A stretch of 64,000 nt of DNA from an uncultured Flavobacterium sp. (GCF_946478785.1 NZ_CAMLDD010000004.1:275268-339267), one strand, 5' to 3'; shown: positions 8,794 to 19,378, counted from the stretch's first letter. Numbers and translations are program-made. The notes: a model not told the origin generated them from the sequence alone.

Positions 8794-9906
8794 TTATTTT
8801 TTAATTTCGGTGGTTACGTTCATCATTTTTTGAATTGTCTCTCTGATATTTTTCTCATGTCGATATTCAACGGCACGCAGTTTTTGCTGGTACAATTCAT
8901 AACTGTATTTATAATATTCTTCGGTTACTATTTTTTCTGTATTCTTTTCTAAAACCAGCTTTTGAATTTCATCGTATTGTAAATCGGTAAGTTTATAAGC
9001 AGATTTTAAAGTTTGAAATTCTTTTTGGGTATCTCGATTAATTCTGTTTTGCATCTGGGATACGAAAACGGTTCTGAATTCTTCAATTTTTAATATTCTT
9101 CCTAATTCAGCTCTAAAATCCATCCTTATTTTATCTTCAATATCTCCATCATCATGAAAATGAACCACATAACTTGCCTCGTTTTCACGCCATGTTTTCT
9201 CTCGTTTGTTTTGTCTTTCCTGTTCGTTTTGCAGGGCAAGTAAAATCTGGTTTACTCTGTCGGAATCGACATCTGCATCTTTCAGCTTTCTAATAAGAGC
9301 ATCTGTTTTCGTGTTTTTAGAATAAAATAACCCGAAGCTTTTCAGTAATTCTCTTTCCTTATCTGAGGATTTTATTTTTTCTTCTGTATAATTATTCCAT
9401 GATAAATCATCATCATAGTTGTAATATTCTTTGATAACAATTTCATTAGTAGTGGTTTCTAAAAGTAGTTTTTTGAGTTTAGCTTCCTGATCGGGAGTGA
9501 ATTTGTATCTTTTTTTTAAAAGATTAAATTTATCACTGGCAATTATTTGTATTCTGAAATTAAATTGGGGGAGGAATAATTGTTTAAATTGTTCAATCGA
9601 AATGATTTCAGATAATGATTTCACAAATTTTTGATCATTATATTTAGTAGTTGTTTCTTCATCGTGAAAAACAAAAGGATATTTAGCATTTAGTCCTTTT
9701 TCCGATTCTATATTTTCGTTAAGAAGTTGGTCTTTTTTTATCAGTAGGTCTTTGATTTGTAAAATTTGAGTTTTTGATAAACCAGCTTCATTCATTGTAA
9801 TTTCAAAATTATCAATGAGGCTGCTTGTTTTGTCTGACTGACTATAAAGGAGCTTGATTTGGAGTAGAAATAAAACAACAAGGAAAAAGTGTATTTTTTT
9901 AATCAT
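8794..9906 (-). CDS. Exported helical protein with an internal duplication
   Basis: A 370-residue protein not recognised as a known family. Signal peptide 1-22 ends LLYSQ. The rest is charged and helical and splits into two similar halves (about 30-185 and 200-355). Each has a segment of the form F(R/N)xQ(I/M)xxxxxx, then KFxLLKKRYKFTPDQEAKLKK or EFQTLKSAYKLTDLQYDEIQK, then IVIKEYYNYDDDL or IVTEEYYKYSYEL. The repeated unit resembles helical periplasmic chaperone-like or LTXXQ-type proteins in style only. It is the first gene of the minus-strand cluster and has a TAATTTTG element 24 bases before its start. Confidence 0.65.
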   Translation of the reverse strand: MIKKIHFFLVVLFLLQIKLLYSQSDKTSSLIDNFEITMNEAGLSKTQILQIKDLLIKKDQLLNENIESEKGLNAKYPFVFHDEETTTKYNDQKFVKSLSEIISIEQFKQLFLPQFNFRIQIIASDKFNLLKKRYKFTPDQEAKLKKLLLETTTNEIVIKEYYNYDDDLSWNNYTEEKIKSSDKERELLKSFGLFYSKNTKTDALIRKLKDADVDSDRVNQILLALQNEQERQNKREKTWRENEASYVVHFHDDGDIEDKIRMDFRAELGRILKIEEFRTVFVSQMQNRINRDTQKEFQTLKSAYKLTDLQYDEIQKLVLEKNTEKIVTEEYYKYSYELYQQKLRAVEYRHEKNIRETIQKMMNVTTEIKK

Positions 9907-9929
9907 ATTTTATTTGTAAAATTTTTCAT

Positions 9930-9937
9930 CAAAATTA
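9930..9937 (-). promoter_or_regulatory. Candidate -7 promoter element TAATTTTG for the minus-strand envelope cluster
   Basis: On the minus strand, TAATTTTG matches the Bacteroidota -7 consensus TAnnTTTG exactly and ends 24 bases before the ATG at 9906, leaving a short leader. No TTG sits at the usual 17-23 base spacing upstream, so the -33 part is weak. Confidence 0.35.
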
Positions 9938-10078
9938 CAATTAAACACACTTTTTTGTAGTATTATTTTTCCAAAACACAGTACTATTCTATCATTAAAA
10001 AGTACTAAATCAGGTAATTAATAAACCAGATAATTGTTTCGTAAATACAATTTTCAGCATCAAAAAGCAGTGCATAAA

Positions 10079-10106
10079 AAAAGCTCCGGATTTCTCTGAA
10101 GCTTTT
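10079..10106 (-). terminator. Intrinsic terminator after the PUL1 regulator gene
   Basis: AAAAGCT and AGCTTTT form a 7-bp stem extended by CGGA/TCTG pairing with one mismatch, with loop TTTC. In the minus direction it is followed by a run of seven T. It lies about 95 bases beyond the stop of the regulator gene. Confidence 0.65.
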
Positions 10107-10198
10107 ATTAGTAGCGGGGGAAGCATTGAAATGTCTATGTATTTTCCATTAAGACAAGAATGGATTTACAAATGTTTTAATCATTAAAGATTTTTAAT

Positions 10199-13100
10199 TT
10201 ATGTAATATCTTTTTTCTGAATGATATTCAATTCCTTATTAAAAGAATTTCTATACTTCTTGATATACTCTGAAGGTTTCATCCCAAACAATTTTACGAA
10301 CTGCTGACGGAAATAACGCTGATCTTCTATACCAACCTGAGGACCAACCTGCGCGATATTAATATTTTCAGTCAACATAATTACGGCCGCCCTTCGGATT
10401 CTGATAGACCTGATAAAAATATTTACGGTCTGTCCTGAAATTGCTTTAATCTTTTTGTAAAGACTGGAATGGCTCATGCCCATTGCAGCAGAGAAACTCT
10501 TTAGGTTAAATTCGCTGTTTTCAAGATTGGCCTCAACTATCTCGATACATTTATCAAGAAATTCTTTGTATTCAACGGGAACTTTATTGCCATTTTCACG
10601 AAGAGTTATACTGTCTAAGAAATACTTGCGTAATTGCACTCTGTTTCGAAGAACGGAATCAACTCGTGCCAGCAGTATCTCACTATCAAAAGGTTTGGTA
10701 ACATAATCGTCTGCACCTTCTGCAATACTTTGCAAATGAATATCATTGCTGGTTGTAGCCGTGAGAAGTATTACGGGAATATGGCTTGAATCATCATTTT
10801 GTTTGATTTCTTTGCATAAATCTAAACCGTTCATGCCTTCCATAGAAATATCGCTCAATACGATATCAGGCATGTATTTTTGGACAAGTTTAAGTCCTTC
10901 AATTCCATTGGCTGCCGAATAAACAATATATTTTTTGGAGAAAAGCTGTACCAGATAATGGTTCATTTCGGGATTGTCTTCAACAATTAGCAATACTTTT
11001 TTTGTACTGATTAATGCTGACGGTATATTTTCTGAATTGGATGACTGATTTGTGCTTTTTGGTACATTTTGATCTGCCGGCATTCCTTCCAGAAGTTCAC
11101 CCACCAGAGGCGACATTTGAAGATGACTCTCATTGATGCTCATTTCTGCAAAATGACTTTTTCCTTTTGGAAGTGTAATAGTAAACGAAGTGCCTTTTCC
11201 AATTTTACTTTCACACTTTATCTCGCCATGATGTTTAGTCACAAAATATTTGGCAACATAAAGCCCTATTCCAAACCCGTTGCTGGCTTTAGATTTAATC
11301 TGTTTGAATTTTTGAAAAATAGTATCAATATCATTCTCGTGAATTCCGCTGCCTGTATCTGATATAACAATAGAAACATCAGCTATTTTCTCGATGATCT
11401 CAATACTTATAATTCCGTTATTAGGTGTGAATTTGAAAGCATTTGAGATTAAATTAAATAGCGTAATCTCTATTTTTTCATAATCACCATATATTTCTAC
11501 GGGTGCTTCTTCTTCGATAAACTGATAACTTAAACTTTTAACCGCTGCCATTTGCGCAAAGTTTTCATAGATTTCACGGCAAAGGCTGTTTAAATTAATT
11601 TTGGAAATTTTGAGTTCATCAAGATCCGTTTCTGCCTTTCTAAACAGCAGTAACTGATCGGTAAGACTCAATAATCTTTTGGCATTTTTATAGGCGAGGT
11701 TCAGGTCGTGATCATCTTCGGGAGCATTTTTTCTGTCAAGGGTACTTTTTAGCGGATTTATAATTAAAGACAGGGGAGTGCGTAATTCATGAGCTATATA
11801 AGTAAACATAGAAAACTGTTTTTCGGCATGTTTCTTGTCTTTTTTATGCTCCATGCGGGCCAATTTTATTTCGTAGCGAAGTCTTTCCTTATTTTTATGA
11901 TAACGTACATAAGCATAAATTGCCGCCGCAGCTGCTATTAGATAAAACATATAGGCCCACCACGTTCTGTACCAGGGTGGAAGGATTTTTACCGTCGCCA
12001 GCGTTACTTCATTAGTCCAGTTTCCAAAAACATCGATTGTTTTTACTTTAAAAACATAGGTCCCCTCGGTCAGTCGGGAATAATTTGCCCTGTTATTCTT
12101 AGAGTCATAATTCCAGTCTTTGTCCCATCCTTCGAGAAAATAAGCGGTATTAATTTTTTCGGAATTGACATAATCCAGATAAACAAAATCAAAACTCAAT
12201 GCCGATTTTTCATAAGGAAGTTCGGCAGTGCTTATCATTTCGAGTTTTTTTTCTGTGATATAAGGACTATCCAGTTTTAAAGACTGATTGTTTACCAGCA
12301 AATCATTTAATAAAAACTTGCCTGTGTTTTTTTTGTCTTTTATATTGTCAGGATCAAAAACATTGAATCCGTTTATACCGCCAAAAATAAATTCTCCTGT
12401 CGAAAGTTCGGTACCTGCATTCCAGCTAAACTGATTGCCCTGAAGCCCATCAGAGACCCCGAAATTTCTAAAAGTATTGTTTTTAGGATTCAATCTTGAG
12501 ATCCCGTGATACGTACTCATCCATAAATTTCCTTTGTTATCTTCTAAGAGACGAAGGATTGTATTGCTCGAAAGACCATTTTGTGTTGTATACTTTTTGA
12601 AAGTGCCTGTTCTTCGGTTGTATAAAAGCAGGCCGCCTTCAACAGTTCCAATCCAAAGATTTTTGTTTTGGTCTTCAGTGATGCATCTGATGGTATAATC
12701 TGAATGATATGTTTTTATTTTTTTTGTTTTTGGCTCTATTTCAAAAAAGGAGTTAAAGGTGCCGCCCCAGATTTTTCCGTCTTTGGTTTCGTAGAGGCAC
12801 GTAACATCGCGCAAAGTATTACTGTAGCAGATAAATTTATTTTGATTCCTGTCAAATTGATATAGTGCTCCGTTATTAGTAACGGCAAGCCACAACGTTT
12901 TTTTTGAATCTAAAAATAGTTGCCATGATTCCTGTTCTGCTTTTTTAGTAAATGGATTATAAATGGAAAAATTCTGAATTACTTTTGATTTGGGATCAAT
13001 GCGGCAGACTCCGCCTTTCCACATGGCAACCCAGATGGCATTATCTGAATCCCTGACGATACTGGTAACAAAATTGCTTTGAATTTTTCTGCCGGTAGGA

Positions 13101-14266
13101 GATGTGGTTGAGTAAACATCATATGTATTTTGTTTTCTATTCCAATAACGCATTCCTGCGCCATCAGTGCCAATCCAGATATTTTTCTTTTCATCTTCGC
13201 AGAAAGAAAGCATGAAGTTTGCGGCAGGATCTTCGTCTTCTTTATGAGTCAGCGGATCCTTGCTTTTAAAATGATTAAAATAGAGTGGTTTTTCCCCCAT
13301 CATGCTTACGCCGCCACGCAGGGTTCCAAACCACATTTCTCCGTTTTTGCTTTCGAAAATATCATACAGAGATTTACTTTTAAGCAACGAAACAGGACCG
13401 CTGGCACGATATAAAATGGGTTCGCTTTGATTTTTTGTAATGGTGTAAAGCCCCGCACCGTCTGTGGCAATCCAGAGTCTGTTTTTCTGCTGGAAAAAAT
13501 CGCGTACGACAGTTTTCTCTTTAAAGTAATTTTTAGAGTACGTATTCAGGCTGTCATTGTATAAGTACGCACCTTCGTCTGATCCAATCCAGAGTCCCCC
13601 ATTTGTTAGTTTAATACAGTTTGCACTAGTAATTGTATTATTGAGAAGCGTTATTTTTTTTGATTGAGTATCATATTGGCAAAGGCCGGTTCCGGTTATA
13701 AAAACATAGAAAATTTGTTTTTTAGCGTTATAAGATATGGATCTTGCGATATAATTTAATTTCCCGTTAAAAGGTATTGCGGTTCCAATTTTATCGCCTT
13801 CCTTAAAAAGTACTATTGCTTCTTTTGTAGCAACGAGAATGAGACGTAAAGAATGTACAGCAATTATTTCGTAGGCAGTAACGCTTAATGGTTTGACTTT
13901 TTTGTTTGTATCATAATATTGCAATGCACTGAATGAAGATCGTTCTGCATTAAAAATCACCGGCCCTGCAGTTGTTCCTATCCACAAATTATTTTCAAAG
14001 TCTCCTTCTATGCAGCTAATAGCATTTCCCTGAATAGAATATGGGTCGGTATGAATATGACGGTAAGTCTTAAAATCATTTCCATCATATCTGTTAAGTC
14101 CGTCAAAAGTTCCAAACCACATATAACCATTTTGATCCTGGTATATTGTTGCAACAGAATTGTTAGAAAGGCCAGATGAAATATCCAGATGTCTTATCGG
14201 GTAGTTCTGTCCGGATGCCTGCAGGTACAGAAGAATAATAACAAGAAAGAACTTTAACTTATTCAT
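10199..14266 (-). CDS. Hybrid two-component system regulator of the galactan PUL
   Basis: A 1355-residue one-protein sensor and response regulator. Signal peptide 1-20 precedes a periplasmic two-propeller sensor made of Reg_prop repeats (ISSGLSNNSVATIYQDQNG and many WIGT blades, about 25-660), then a Y_Y_Y domain (about 690-755) and one membrane helix (about 765-787). In the cytoplasm there is a HisKA domain with His826 in AHELRTP, an ATPase domain (NLISNAFKFTP; DTGSG; GFGIGL; about 930-1035), a receiver with Asp1139 in LSDISMEG, and a C-terminal AraC-type DNA-binding domain (about 1255-1345). All phosphotransfer residues are present. It is divergent from the galactan susC gene 533 bases away, the usual place for the cognate regulator; the ligand is probably a galacto-oligosaccharide (inference). 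Confidence 0.93.
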   Translation of the reverse strand: MNKLKFFLVIILLYLQASGQNYPIRHLDISSGLSNNSVATIYQDQNGYMWFGTFDGLNRYDGNDFKTYRHIHTDPYSIQGNAISCIEGDFENNLWIGTTAGPVIFNAERSSFSALQYYDTNKKVKPLSVTAYEIIAVHSLRLILVATKEAIVLFKEGDKIGTAIPFNGKLNYIARSISYNAKKQIFYVFITGTGLCQYDTQSKKITLLNNTITSANCIKLTNGGLWIGSDEGAYLYNDSLNTYSKNYFKEKTVVRDFFQQKNRLWIATDGAGLYTITKNQSEPILYRASGPVSLLKSKSLYDIFESKNGEMWFGTLRGGVSMMGEKPLYFNHFKSKDPLTHKEDEDPAANFMLSFCEDEKKNIWIGTDGAGMRYWNRKQNTYDVYSTTSPTGRKIQSNFVTSIVRDSDNAIWVAMWKGGVCRIDPKSKVIQNFSIYNPFTKKAEQESWQLFLDSKKTLWLAVTNNGALYQFDRNQNKFICYSNTLRDVTCLYETKDGKIWGGTFNSFFEIEPKTKKIKTYHSDYTIRCITEDQNKNLWIGTVEGGLLLYNRRTGTFKKYTTQNGLSSNTILRLLEDNKGNLWMSTYHGISRLNPKNNTFRNFGVSDGLQGNQFSWNAGTELSTGEFIFGGINGFNVFDPDNIKDKKNTGKFLLNDLLVNNQSLKLDSPYITEKKLEMISTAELPYEKSALSFDFVYLDYVNSEKINTAYFLEGWDKDWNYDSKNNRANYSRLTEGTYVFKVKTIDVFGNWTNEVTLATVKILPPWYRTWWAYMFYLIAAAAAIYAYVRYHKNKERLRYEIKLARMEHKKDKKHAEKQFSMFTYIAHELRTPLSLIINPLKSTLDRKNAPEDDHDLNLAYKNAKRLLSLTDQLLLFRKAETDLDELKISKINLNSLCREIYENFAQMAAVKSLSYQFIEEEAPVEIYGDYEKIEITLFNLISNAFKFTPNNGIISIEIIEKIADVSIVISDTGSGIHENDIDTIFQKFKQIKSKASNGFGIGLYVAKYFVTKHHGEIKCESKIGKGTSFTITLPKGKSHFAEMSINESHLQMSPLVGELLEGMPADQNVPKSTNQSSNSENIPSALISTKKVLLIVEDNPEMNHYLVQLFSKKYIVYSAANGIEGLKLVQKYMPDIVLSDISMEGMNGLDLCKEIKQNDDSSHIPVILLTATTSNDIHLQSIAEGADDYVTKPFDSEILLARVDSVLRNRVQLRKYFLDSITLRENGNKVPVEYKEFLDKCIEIVEANLENSEFNLKSFSAAMGMSHSSLYKKIKAISGQTVNIFIRSIRIRRAAVIMLTENINIAQVGPQVGIEDQRYFRQQFVKLFGMKPSEYIKKYRNSFNKELNIIQKKDIT

Positions 14267-14799
14267 AAAAAAAATTAAAAGTGTGCTGTTCTTTGATATA
14301 CGAAAAATAAAAGGAATTGGTCAGAAAGCATATTAATTTTTTATGTAAATATTTCCAGTTTTTTACTTTGCGAAAATAAAACAATTATTATGTAATGTAA
14401 AAACAACATTTGATTTTTTAGCTGAATAGCCTTTTTTGATTGTGTGTATTTTGAATTGCTCTTGCTAATGGTAAGATTTTGAGTGCTTTAAGTTTTTTCT
14501 GAATATTAATAAGACATAAGATTAATTAATTTGGATTTATTATTACATAGTTTTATTGTTTGTATTGTAATTTATTTCGGGCAAAAAAATAAAATAAGGT
14601 TTTTTTAAAGTAGCGGTGAGCAGGCTTTTACGAAAATGTCCCCCTTTATAAATGAATTTTTCCCTGTATTGACAACGACCTGTACCTTTATTTTGCAGCG
14701 TGAGTTGATAAGCTGTAATGTTTGAATAATTATGTCTTAATTTTTCATTACTGTACATAAAATCACAAAACCCAAATTAAATAAAAAATTTAAAAAAGT
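14267..14799. other. Divergent intergenic region of PUL1 (533 bp), probable control region
   Basis: No convincing gene. A 71-codon minus frame (14543-14758) crosses it, but the composition is not protein-like and it would cover the susC promoter. A candidate susC promoter is TTG at 14669-14671 followed after 17 bases by TATTTTG (14689-14695), one base short of TAnnTTTG. A second possible core is TAATGTTTG at 14716-14724. The binding site of the divergent regulator should be here, but I could not single out an inverted or direct repeat. Confidence 0.4.
14669..14695 (+). promoter_or_regulatory. Candidate promoter of the galactan susCDE operon
   Basis: TTG-N17-TATTTTG resembles the Flavobacterium consensus TTG-N17-23-TAnnTTTG, with one T missing in the -7 box. 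It lies 105 bases before the susC start codon. Confidence 0.3.
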
Positions 14800-17745
14800 A
14801 TGAAAAAATTTTACAACAAATTTTTACTTTTATTATTACTGCTTCCTTTTTGTGTTTTCGCTCAGAGCACAGTAAAAGGCGTTGTTCTGGACAAAAGCAC
14901 GGGACAACCGATACCAGGAGTAAATATAAAAGTATCACAAGGTAATTTAAGCATGACTACGGATTTTGATGGTAAATTTCTGTTTACCGGCTTGAAAGAA
15001 CAAGCTCAAATTACTTTTTCATTTACAGGTTACACAACTCAGACTATTACTGTTGGAACCCAAAGAGACATCACTGTTAGTATGGTGGAAGATCCTAATC
15101 TACTTCAGGAAGTCGTGGTACAAGTGGGATATGGTTCTGTAAAAAAGAAGGATGCAACAGGTTCTGTAGTTGCACTTACAACAAAAGATTTTAATAAAGG
15201 TAACAACATTACGACTGAAAACCTTCTTAACGGACGTGTAGCTGGTTTGTCTATTAATTCTTCTGGTGCCCCAGGATCTTTATCTGAAATAAGAATCCGG
15301 GGAGGAAGTTCGCTTTTTGCAAGTAACGATCCTTTGATCGTTATTGACGGATTGCCAGTAGAAAATACTACCAATGTAGGTTCTGCCTCCTTTTTGGCCT
15401 CTTTAAACCCAGCTACAGTTGAATCTATGACAGTATTAAAAGATGCATCTGCTACTGCAATTTATGGTTCACGAGCTTCAAATGGTGTAATTATCATTAC
15501 AACAAAAAAAGGAAGCAATACATTATCAGTTGATTATAATGCCCAATATGCTGCAGGAAAACTGACTAATACTGTTGATGTTTTTAGTGCAGATGAATAC
15601 AGAAAACTTATCGCAGACAGAAGACCTCAGGATTCAGGTAAGTTGGGTACAGCAAATACAGACTGGCAAAAAGCGATTTACAGAAACACAGGATCTTTTG
15701 ATCAGAGTTTAGCGGTTAGAGGAAGCTTGTTCAATATTATTCCAACGAGTCTTACTTTGGGAAATACAAATCAGGAAGGTTTACGTATAACCAATGAGTT
15801 TAAAAGAAATACTGTTGGTTTGGTAATGAACCCTGCCTTTTTTGAAAACAGCTTAAAAGTAAAATTGTCTGCTAATTATGCTTACGAAAAAAACAGGTTT
15901 ACAGATGCTGTAGAAGGAACTGCTATTGGTTTTGACCCTACACAGCCTATAAGAGTTGAAGGCGCACCATACGATGGTTATTTTGAATATCTTAATGGTA
16001 CTGTTGACGGTAACGGAAAACCCCGATTGGACCCAAATGCCTCCAGAAATCCTGTTTCTCAATTGCTTAACACTAGCGATATCGCAAAAAGCAACCGATT
16101 CTTCGGAAATATCGAAGTAGACTATAAACTTTACTTTTTCCCGGACGTAAGAGCCGTTGTCAATGTAGGTTTTGATGAATCTAATGGAGAAAGAAGAAGA
16201 CTGGTTAACCCAAATGCAGGTTCGGGTCCAAGTATCGACAACATACCTTTCGGTGCTAATGAATATACTGATGCCAAAAGACAAAATAAATTATTAGACG
16301 CTTATTTAGTTTATAATAAAACTTTTGACTCATTAGTATTTGAATTAACAGGAGGTTACTCTTATCAAAAATTTGAAAGTTCAAGATTCGAGACCGGTAA
16401 TATTTTAGACCCAAATCTACTGTCAACATTCCCTGAGACTACTTTAGATACTGAAACTGTCTTAATTGGTTTTTTTGCCAGAACAAACTTAAACTTCAGA
16501 GATAAATATTTATTGACTTTATCTTACAGAAGAGATGGTTCTTCAAGATTTGATGAAGAAAATCGTTGGGGTAATTTTCCTTCAGTTGCTTTTGCATGGA
16601 AACTTAAAGAAGATTTCCTTAAAGAAAACAAAACCCTATCTGATTTAAAATTAAGATTGAGTTATGGTATTACAGGTCAGCAGGATATTCCGGAACCAAA
16701 CGGTTACCTTCAAAAATACGAATCCGGAACAGGAAACTCTCAATATTATTTTGGAACTGATCCGGTTACAATTGCACTTCCATACAAACGAACAAATGGC
16801 TTAAAATGGGAAGAAACAACTACTTATAATGGAGGTTTAGATTTTGGATTTTTAGATAATCGTATCACGGCTAGTTTGGATGCATATTACAAAGACTCTA
16901 AAGATTTATTAGCAAATGTGGCCATTTCTGACGGAAGTAATTTTTCTAACAGAGTATATCAAAACATAGGTAGCTTTACTACTAAAGGAGTTGAACTTAC
17001 AGTTAATGCAAGTGCTGTTAAAACCGAAAATTTCTCCTGGAATGTTAACTTCAATGCGTCTAAATTTGAAAGAAGAATTAGCGAATTAGCTTTTAACTCT
17101 GATATATTTTTAGGGGACAACATTACCGGAAACGGAAGTACTTCTCAAATTTTCAGAGAAGGATACACGCCATATTCTTTCTACGTTTACAAACAATTAT
17201 ATGATACTGCAGGTAAACCAATTGATGGTGCTTTTGCTGATTTGAACGGTGATAATATCAAGAATGATGCTGACAAATACATTTATAACAATCCGGATCC
17301 GGATGTTACTTTAGGATTTGCATCAAATATGAATTACAAGAAATTTGATTTCTCCTTCAATTTAAGAGCAAGTATTGGTAACAATATTTTTAATGGAATG
17401 GATGCTTCAAGAGCACAATATAACGGTTTAATTAGTAATGGAATTTTAAGTAATATTCCTACTCAGGTAACAGAAACTAACTTTCAGACAACTTCTAATG
17501 TTGTAATGTCTGATATTTATGTAGAAAATGCTTCTTTCTTAAAAATGGACAATATTTCTTTAGGATATACTTTCGATAAAGTTATTAATGAGAAAGTTTC
17601 TTTAAGATTATCAACAGGAGTACAAAACGTCTTTGTAATTACCAAATACAGTGGTTTAGATCCTGAAATTACAAATAACGGTGTTGATAAAACGATTTAT
17701 CCAAGACAACGCACTTTCTTGTTTGGTGCAAACCTTAAATTTTAA
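14800..17745 (+). CDS. SusC/RagA-type TonB-dependent outer-membrane transporter (PUL1)
   Basis: A 981-residue transporter. Signal peptide 1-21 ends VFAQ. Residues about 24-100 form a carboxypeptidase-regulatory-like domain (VKGVVLDKSTGQPIPGVNI, TDFDGKF). Next comes the TonB-box region LQEVVVQVGYG (about 102-112), the plug with IRGGSSLFASNDPLIVIDG and the ATAIYGSRASNGVIIITTKKG signature, and a 22-strand barrel ending in an aromatic residue (LKF). It should import galacto-oligosaccharides through the outer membrane using TonB energy, capped by the SusD partner encoded four bases downstream. The substrate is inferred from the GH53 and GH2 genes. Its length is typical of the family. Confidence 0.93.
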   Translation: MKKFYNKFLLLLLLLPFCVFAQSTVKGVVLDKSTGQPIPGVNIKVSQGNLSMTTDFDGKFLFTGLKEQAQITFSFTGYTTQTITVGTQRDITVSMVEDPNLLQEVVVQVGYGSVKKKDATGSVVALTTKDFNKGNNITTENLLNGRVAGLSINSSGAPGSLSEIRIRGGSSLFASNDPLIVIDGLPVENTTNVGSASFLASLNPATVESMTVLKDASATAIYGSRASNGVIIITTKKGSNTLSVDYNAQYAAGKLTNTVDVFSADEYRKLIADRRPQDSGKLGTANTDWQKAIYRNTGSFDQSLAVRGSLFNIIPTSLTLGNTNQEGLRITNEFKRNTVGLVMNPAFFENSLKVKLSANYAYEKNRFTDAVEGTAIGFDPTQPIRVEGAPYDGYFEYLNGTVDGNGKPRLDPNASRNPVSQLLNTSDIAKSNRFFGNIEVDYKLYFFPDVRAVVNVGFDESNGERRRLVNPNAGSGPSIDNIPFGANEYTDAKRQNKLLDAYLVYNKTFDSLVFELTGGYSYQKFESSRFETGNILDPNLLSTFPETTLDTETVLIGFFARTNLNFRDKYLLTLSYRRDGSSRFDEENRWGNFPSVAFAWKLKEDFLKENKTLSDLKLRLSYGITGQQDIPEPNGYLQKYESGTGNSQYYFGTDPVTIALPYKRTNGLKWEETTTYNGGLDFGFLDNRITASLDAYYKDSKDLLANVAISDGSNFSNRVYQNIGSFTTKGVELTVNASAVKTENFSWNVNFNASKFERRISELAFNSDIFLGDNITGNGSTSQIFREGYTPYSFYVYKQLYDTAGKPIDGAFADLNGDNIKNDADKYIYNNPDPDVTLGFASNMNYKKFDFSFNLRASIGNNIFNGMDASRAQYNGLISNGILSNIPTQVTETNFQTTSNVVMSDIYVENASFLKMDNISLGYTFDKVINEKVSLRLSTGVQNVFVITKYSGLDPEITNNGVDKTIYPRQRTFLFGANLKF

Positions 17746-17749
17746 TAAA

Positions 17750-19348
17750 ATGAAAAAATATATAATAATAACTATTATAGCGTTAGCTACTGTTTTTCAT
17801 TCTTGTACAGATGACCTGAATGTAGTTTCTGAAGATGATGACGTACTTTCAGCTGATGCTTTGTTTTCTACTCCCGAAGGATATAAACAAGCCTTAGCTG
17901 GGGTATACGGAAACCTTACGCTTACAGGTACCCGAGGACCTGTTTTTTCTTCATTGGAAGGTTTAGCAGCCGGAACAAGTCAGTATGTAAGATGCTTGTT
18001 GAACCTACAGGAACTAACAACAGACGAAATGATCTGGAGTTATGAAAATGACGAAGGAACTGCAGAATTACAACGAAATATTTGGACAGCTGCAAATCCT
18101 GTTATTTTAGGAATGTACAGCCGTACAATGGCTTCTGTTGCCTATGCAAATGATTTTTTGCGCGAAAGTACACCTGAAAAATTAAAAGGAAGAAACATTA
18201 CAAATGCTGAAACAATAGCCGAAATTGAACTTTACAGAAAAGAAGTTCGTGTTTTAAGAGCCTATGCATATTACAACATCATGGACCTGTTTGGAAAAGC
18301 ACCTATGTATACTGAAAACGATCCGTTAAATTTTGCGGGTCCTCAATATGACAGAAAGCAGTTATTTGATTTTATTGAAACCGAATTAAAAGCTGTTTTG
18401 CCAGACTTAAAACCTGCAAGAACCAATGAATACGGAAGAGTAGACCAGGCTATGGCACGTATGATTCTGGCTAAAATATATTTGAATGCTCAGGTATATG
18501 GACAACCTGAACGATTTAATGATTGTGTTACAATGTGTAACGAAATCATTGCAGGAGGGTATACGCTTAAACCAAAATATCTGGAAAACTTTATGGCTGA
18601 TAACCATACATCTGAAGAAATGATTTTTACAATTCAGTCAGACGGAGTCCTTACTCAAAACTGGGGAGGTACAACCTTTTTAATTAATGGTCAAATTGGA
18701 CTATTAGAAAATAATGGAGGAGACTTTGGAATTAAAGGTTGGGGAGGTGCAATTCGCATCAGAAAACAATTTGTACAAAAATTTGACGGTCCAAAATTCA
18801 GCCAGGATGACAGAAATACTATCGGAACAGGTACTGAAAATCAAACAAGAACAATAGATATTGCTGATATTAGTGTGAATTCACAAGGATATATTTTATC
18901 TAAATTCTCTAATAAAACTTCTGCAGGAGTTAATGGGAAACACGGTGAATTTTCAGATACTGATTTCCCACTATTCAGATTAGCAGATGTTTACCTGATG
19001 TATGCAGAAGCTACTTTAAGAGGAGGAAATGGTACAGTAGCCCAATCACTTGTTTATGTAAATGCCTTGAGAGAAAGAGCCAACAATAATTCTACTGCTG
19101 GTAATATTACGGCAAGCGAATTGAACCTACAATTTATAATTGACGAACGTGCACGTGAATTACACTGGGAAGGTCACAGAAGACAAGATTTAATCCGTTT
19201 TGGATTATTTACAGGAGGGACTTACAATTGGTCATGGAAAGGAAATGCTGCCAGAGGAATTTCAATTTCTTCTCACAGAAAACTTTTTCCAATTCCTGAA
19301 GCAACATTGGGAGCGAATAAAAACTTAACTCAAAATACTGGTTACTAA
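17750..19348 (+). CDS. SusD/RagB-family glycan-binding lipoprotein (PUL1)
   Basis: A 532-residue outer-membrane lipoprotein. I start at MKKYIIITII (17750), four bases after the susC stop; the longer frame from 17681 lies inside susC and has no signal. Lipobox FHSC with Cys19. It contains features of SusD: the helical TPR-like part with ALAGVYGNL, the RAYAYYNIMDLFG block (about 175), LFRLADVYLMYAEA (about 405) and the C-terminal RARELHWEGHRRQDLIRFG. It forms the lid of the SusC channel and binds the polysaccharide at the cell surface. The neighbouring enzymes imply galactan as ligand. Confidence 0.93.
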   Translation: MKKYIIITIIALATVFHSCTDDLNVVSEDDDVLSADALFSTPEGYKQALAGVYGNLTLTGTRGPVFSSLEGLAAGTSQYVRCLLNLQELTTDEMIWSYENDEGTAELQRNIWTAANPVILGMYSRTMASVAYANDFLRESTPEKLKGRNITNAETIAEIELYRKEVRVLRAYAYYNIMDLFGKAPMYTENDPLNFAGPQYDRKQLFDFIETELKAVLPDLKPARTNEYGRVDQAMARMILAKIYLNAQVYGQPERFNDCVTMCNEIIAGGYTLKPKYLENFMADNHTSEEMIFTIQSDGVLTQNWGGTTFLINGQIGLLENNGGDFGIKGWGGAIRIRKQFVQKFDGPKFSQDDRNTIGTGTENQTRTIDIADISVNSQGYILSKFSNKTSAGVNGKHGEFSDTDFPLFRLADVYLMYAEATLRGGNGTVAQSLVYVNALRERANNNSTAGNITASELNLQFIIDERARELHWEGHRRQDLIRFGLFTGGTYNWSWKGNAARGISISSHRKLFPIPEATLGANKNLTQNTGY

Positions 19349-19378
19349 AACCTTTTTAACAACATAAAAGATAATAAA

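Noticed and set aside
14543..14758. 71-codon minus frame in the PUL1 divergent promoter region
   Set aside because: No signal, no family-like pattern, and it would occupy the susC control region.
15853..16284. 143-codon minus frame opposite the PUL1 susC
   Set aside because: Antisense shadow; no signal or domain pattern.
17681..17749. Upstream extension of the PUL1 susD frame
   Set aside because: It overlaps the end of susC and would hide the lipoprotein signal; ATG at 17750 is preferred.
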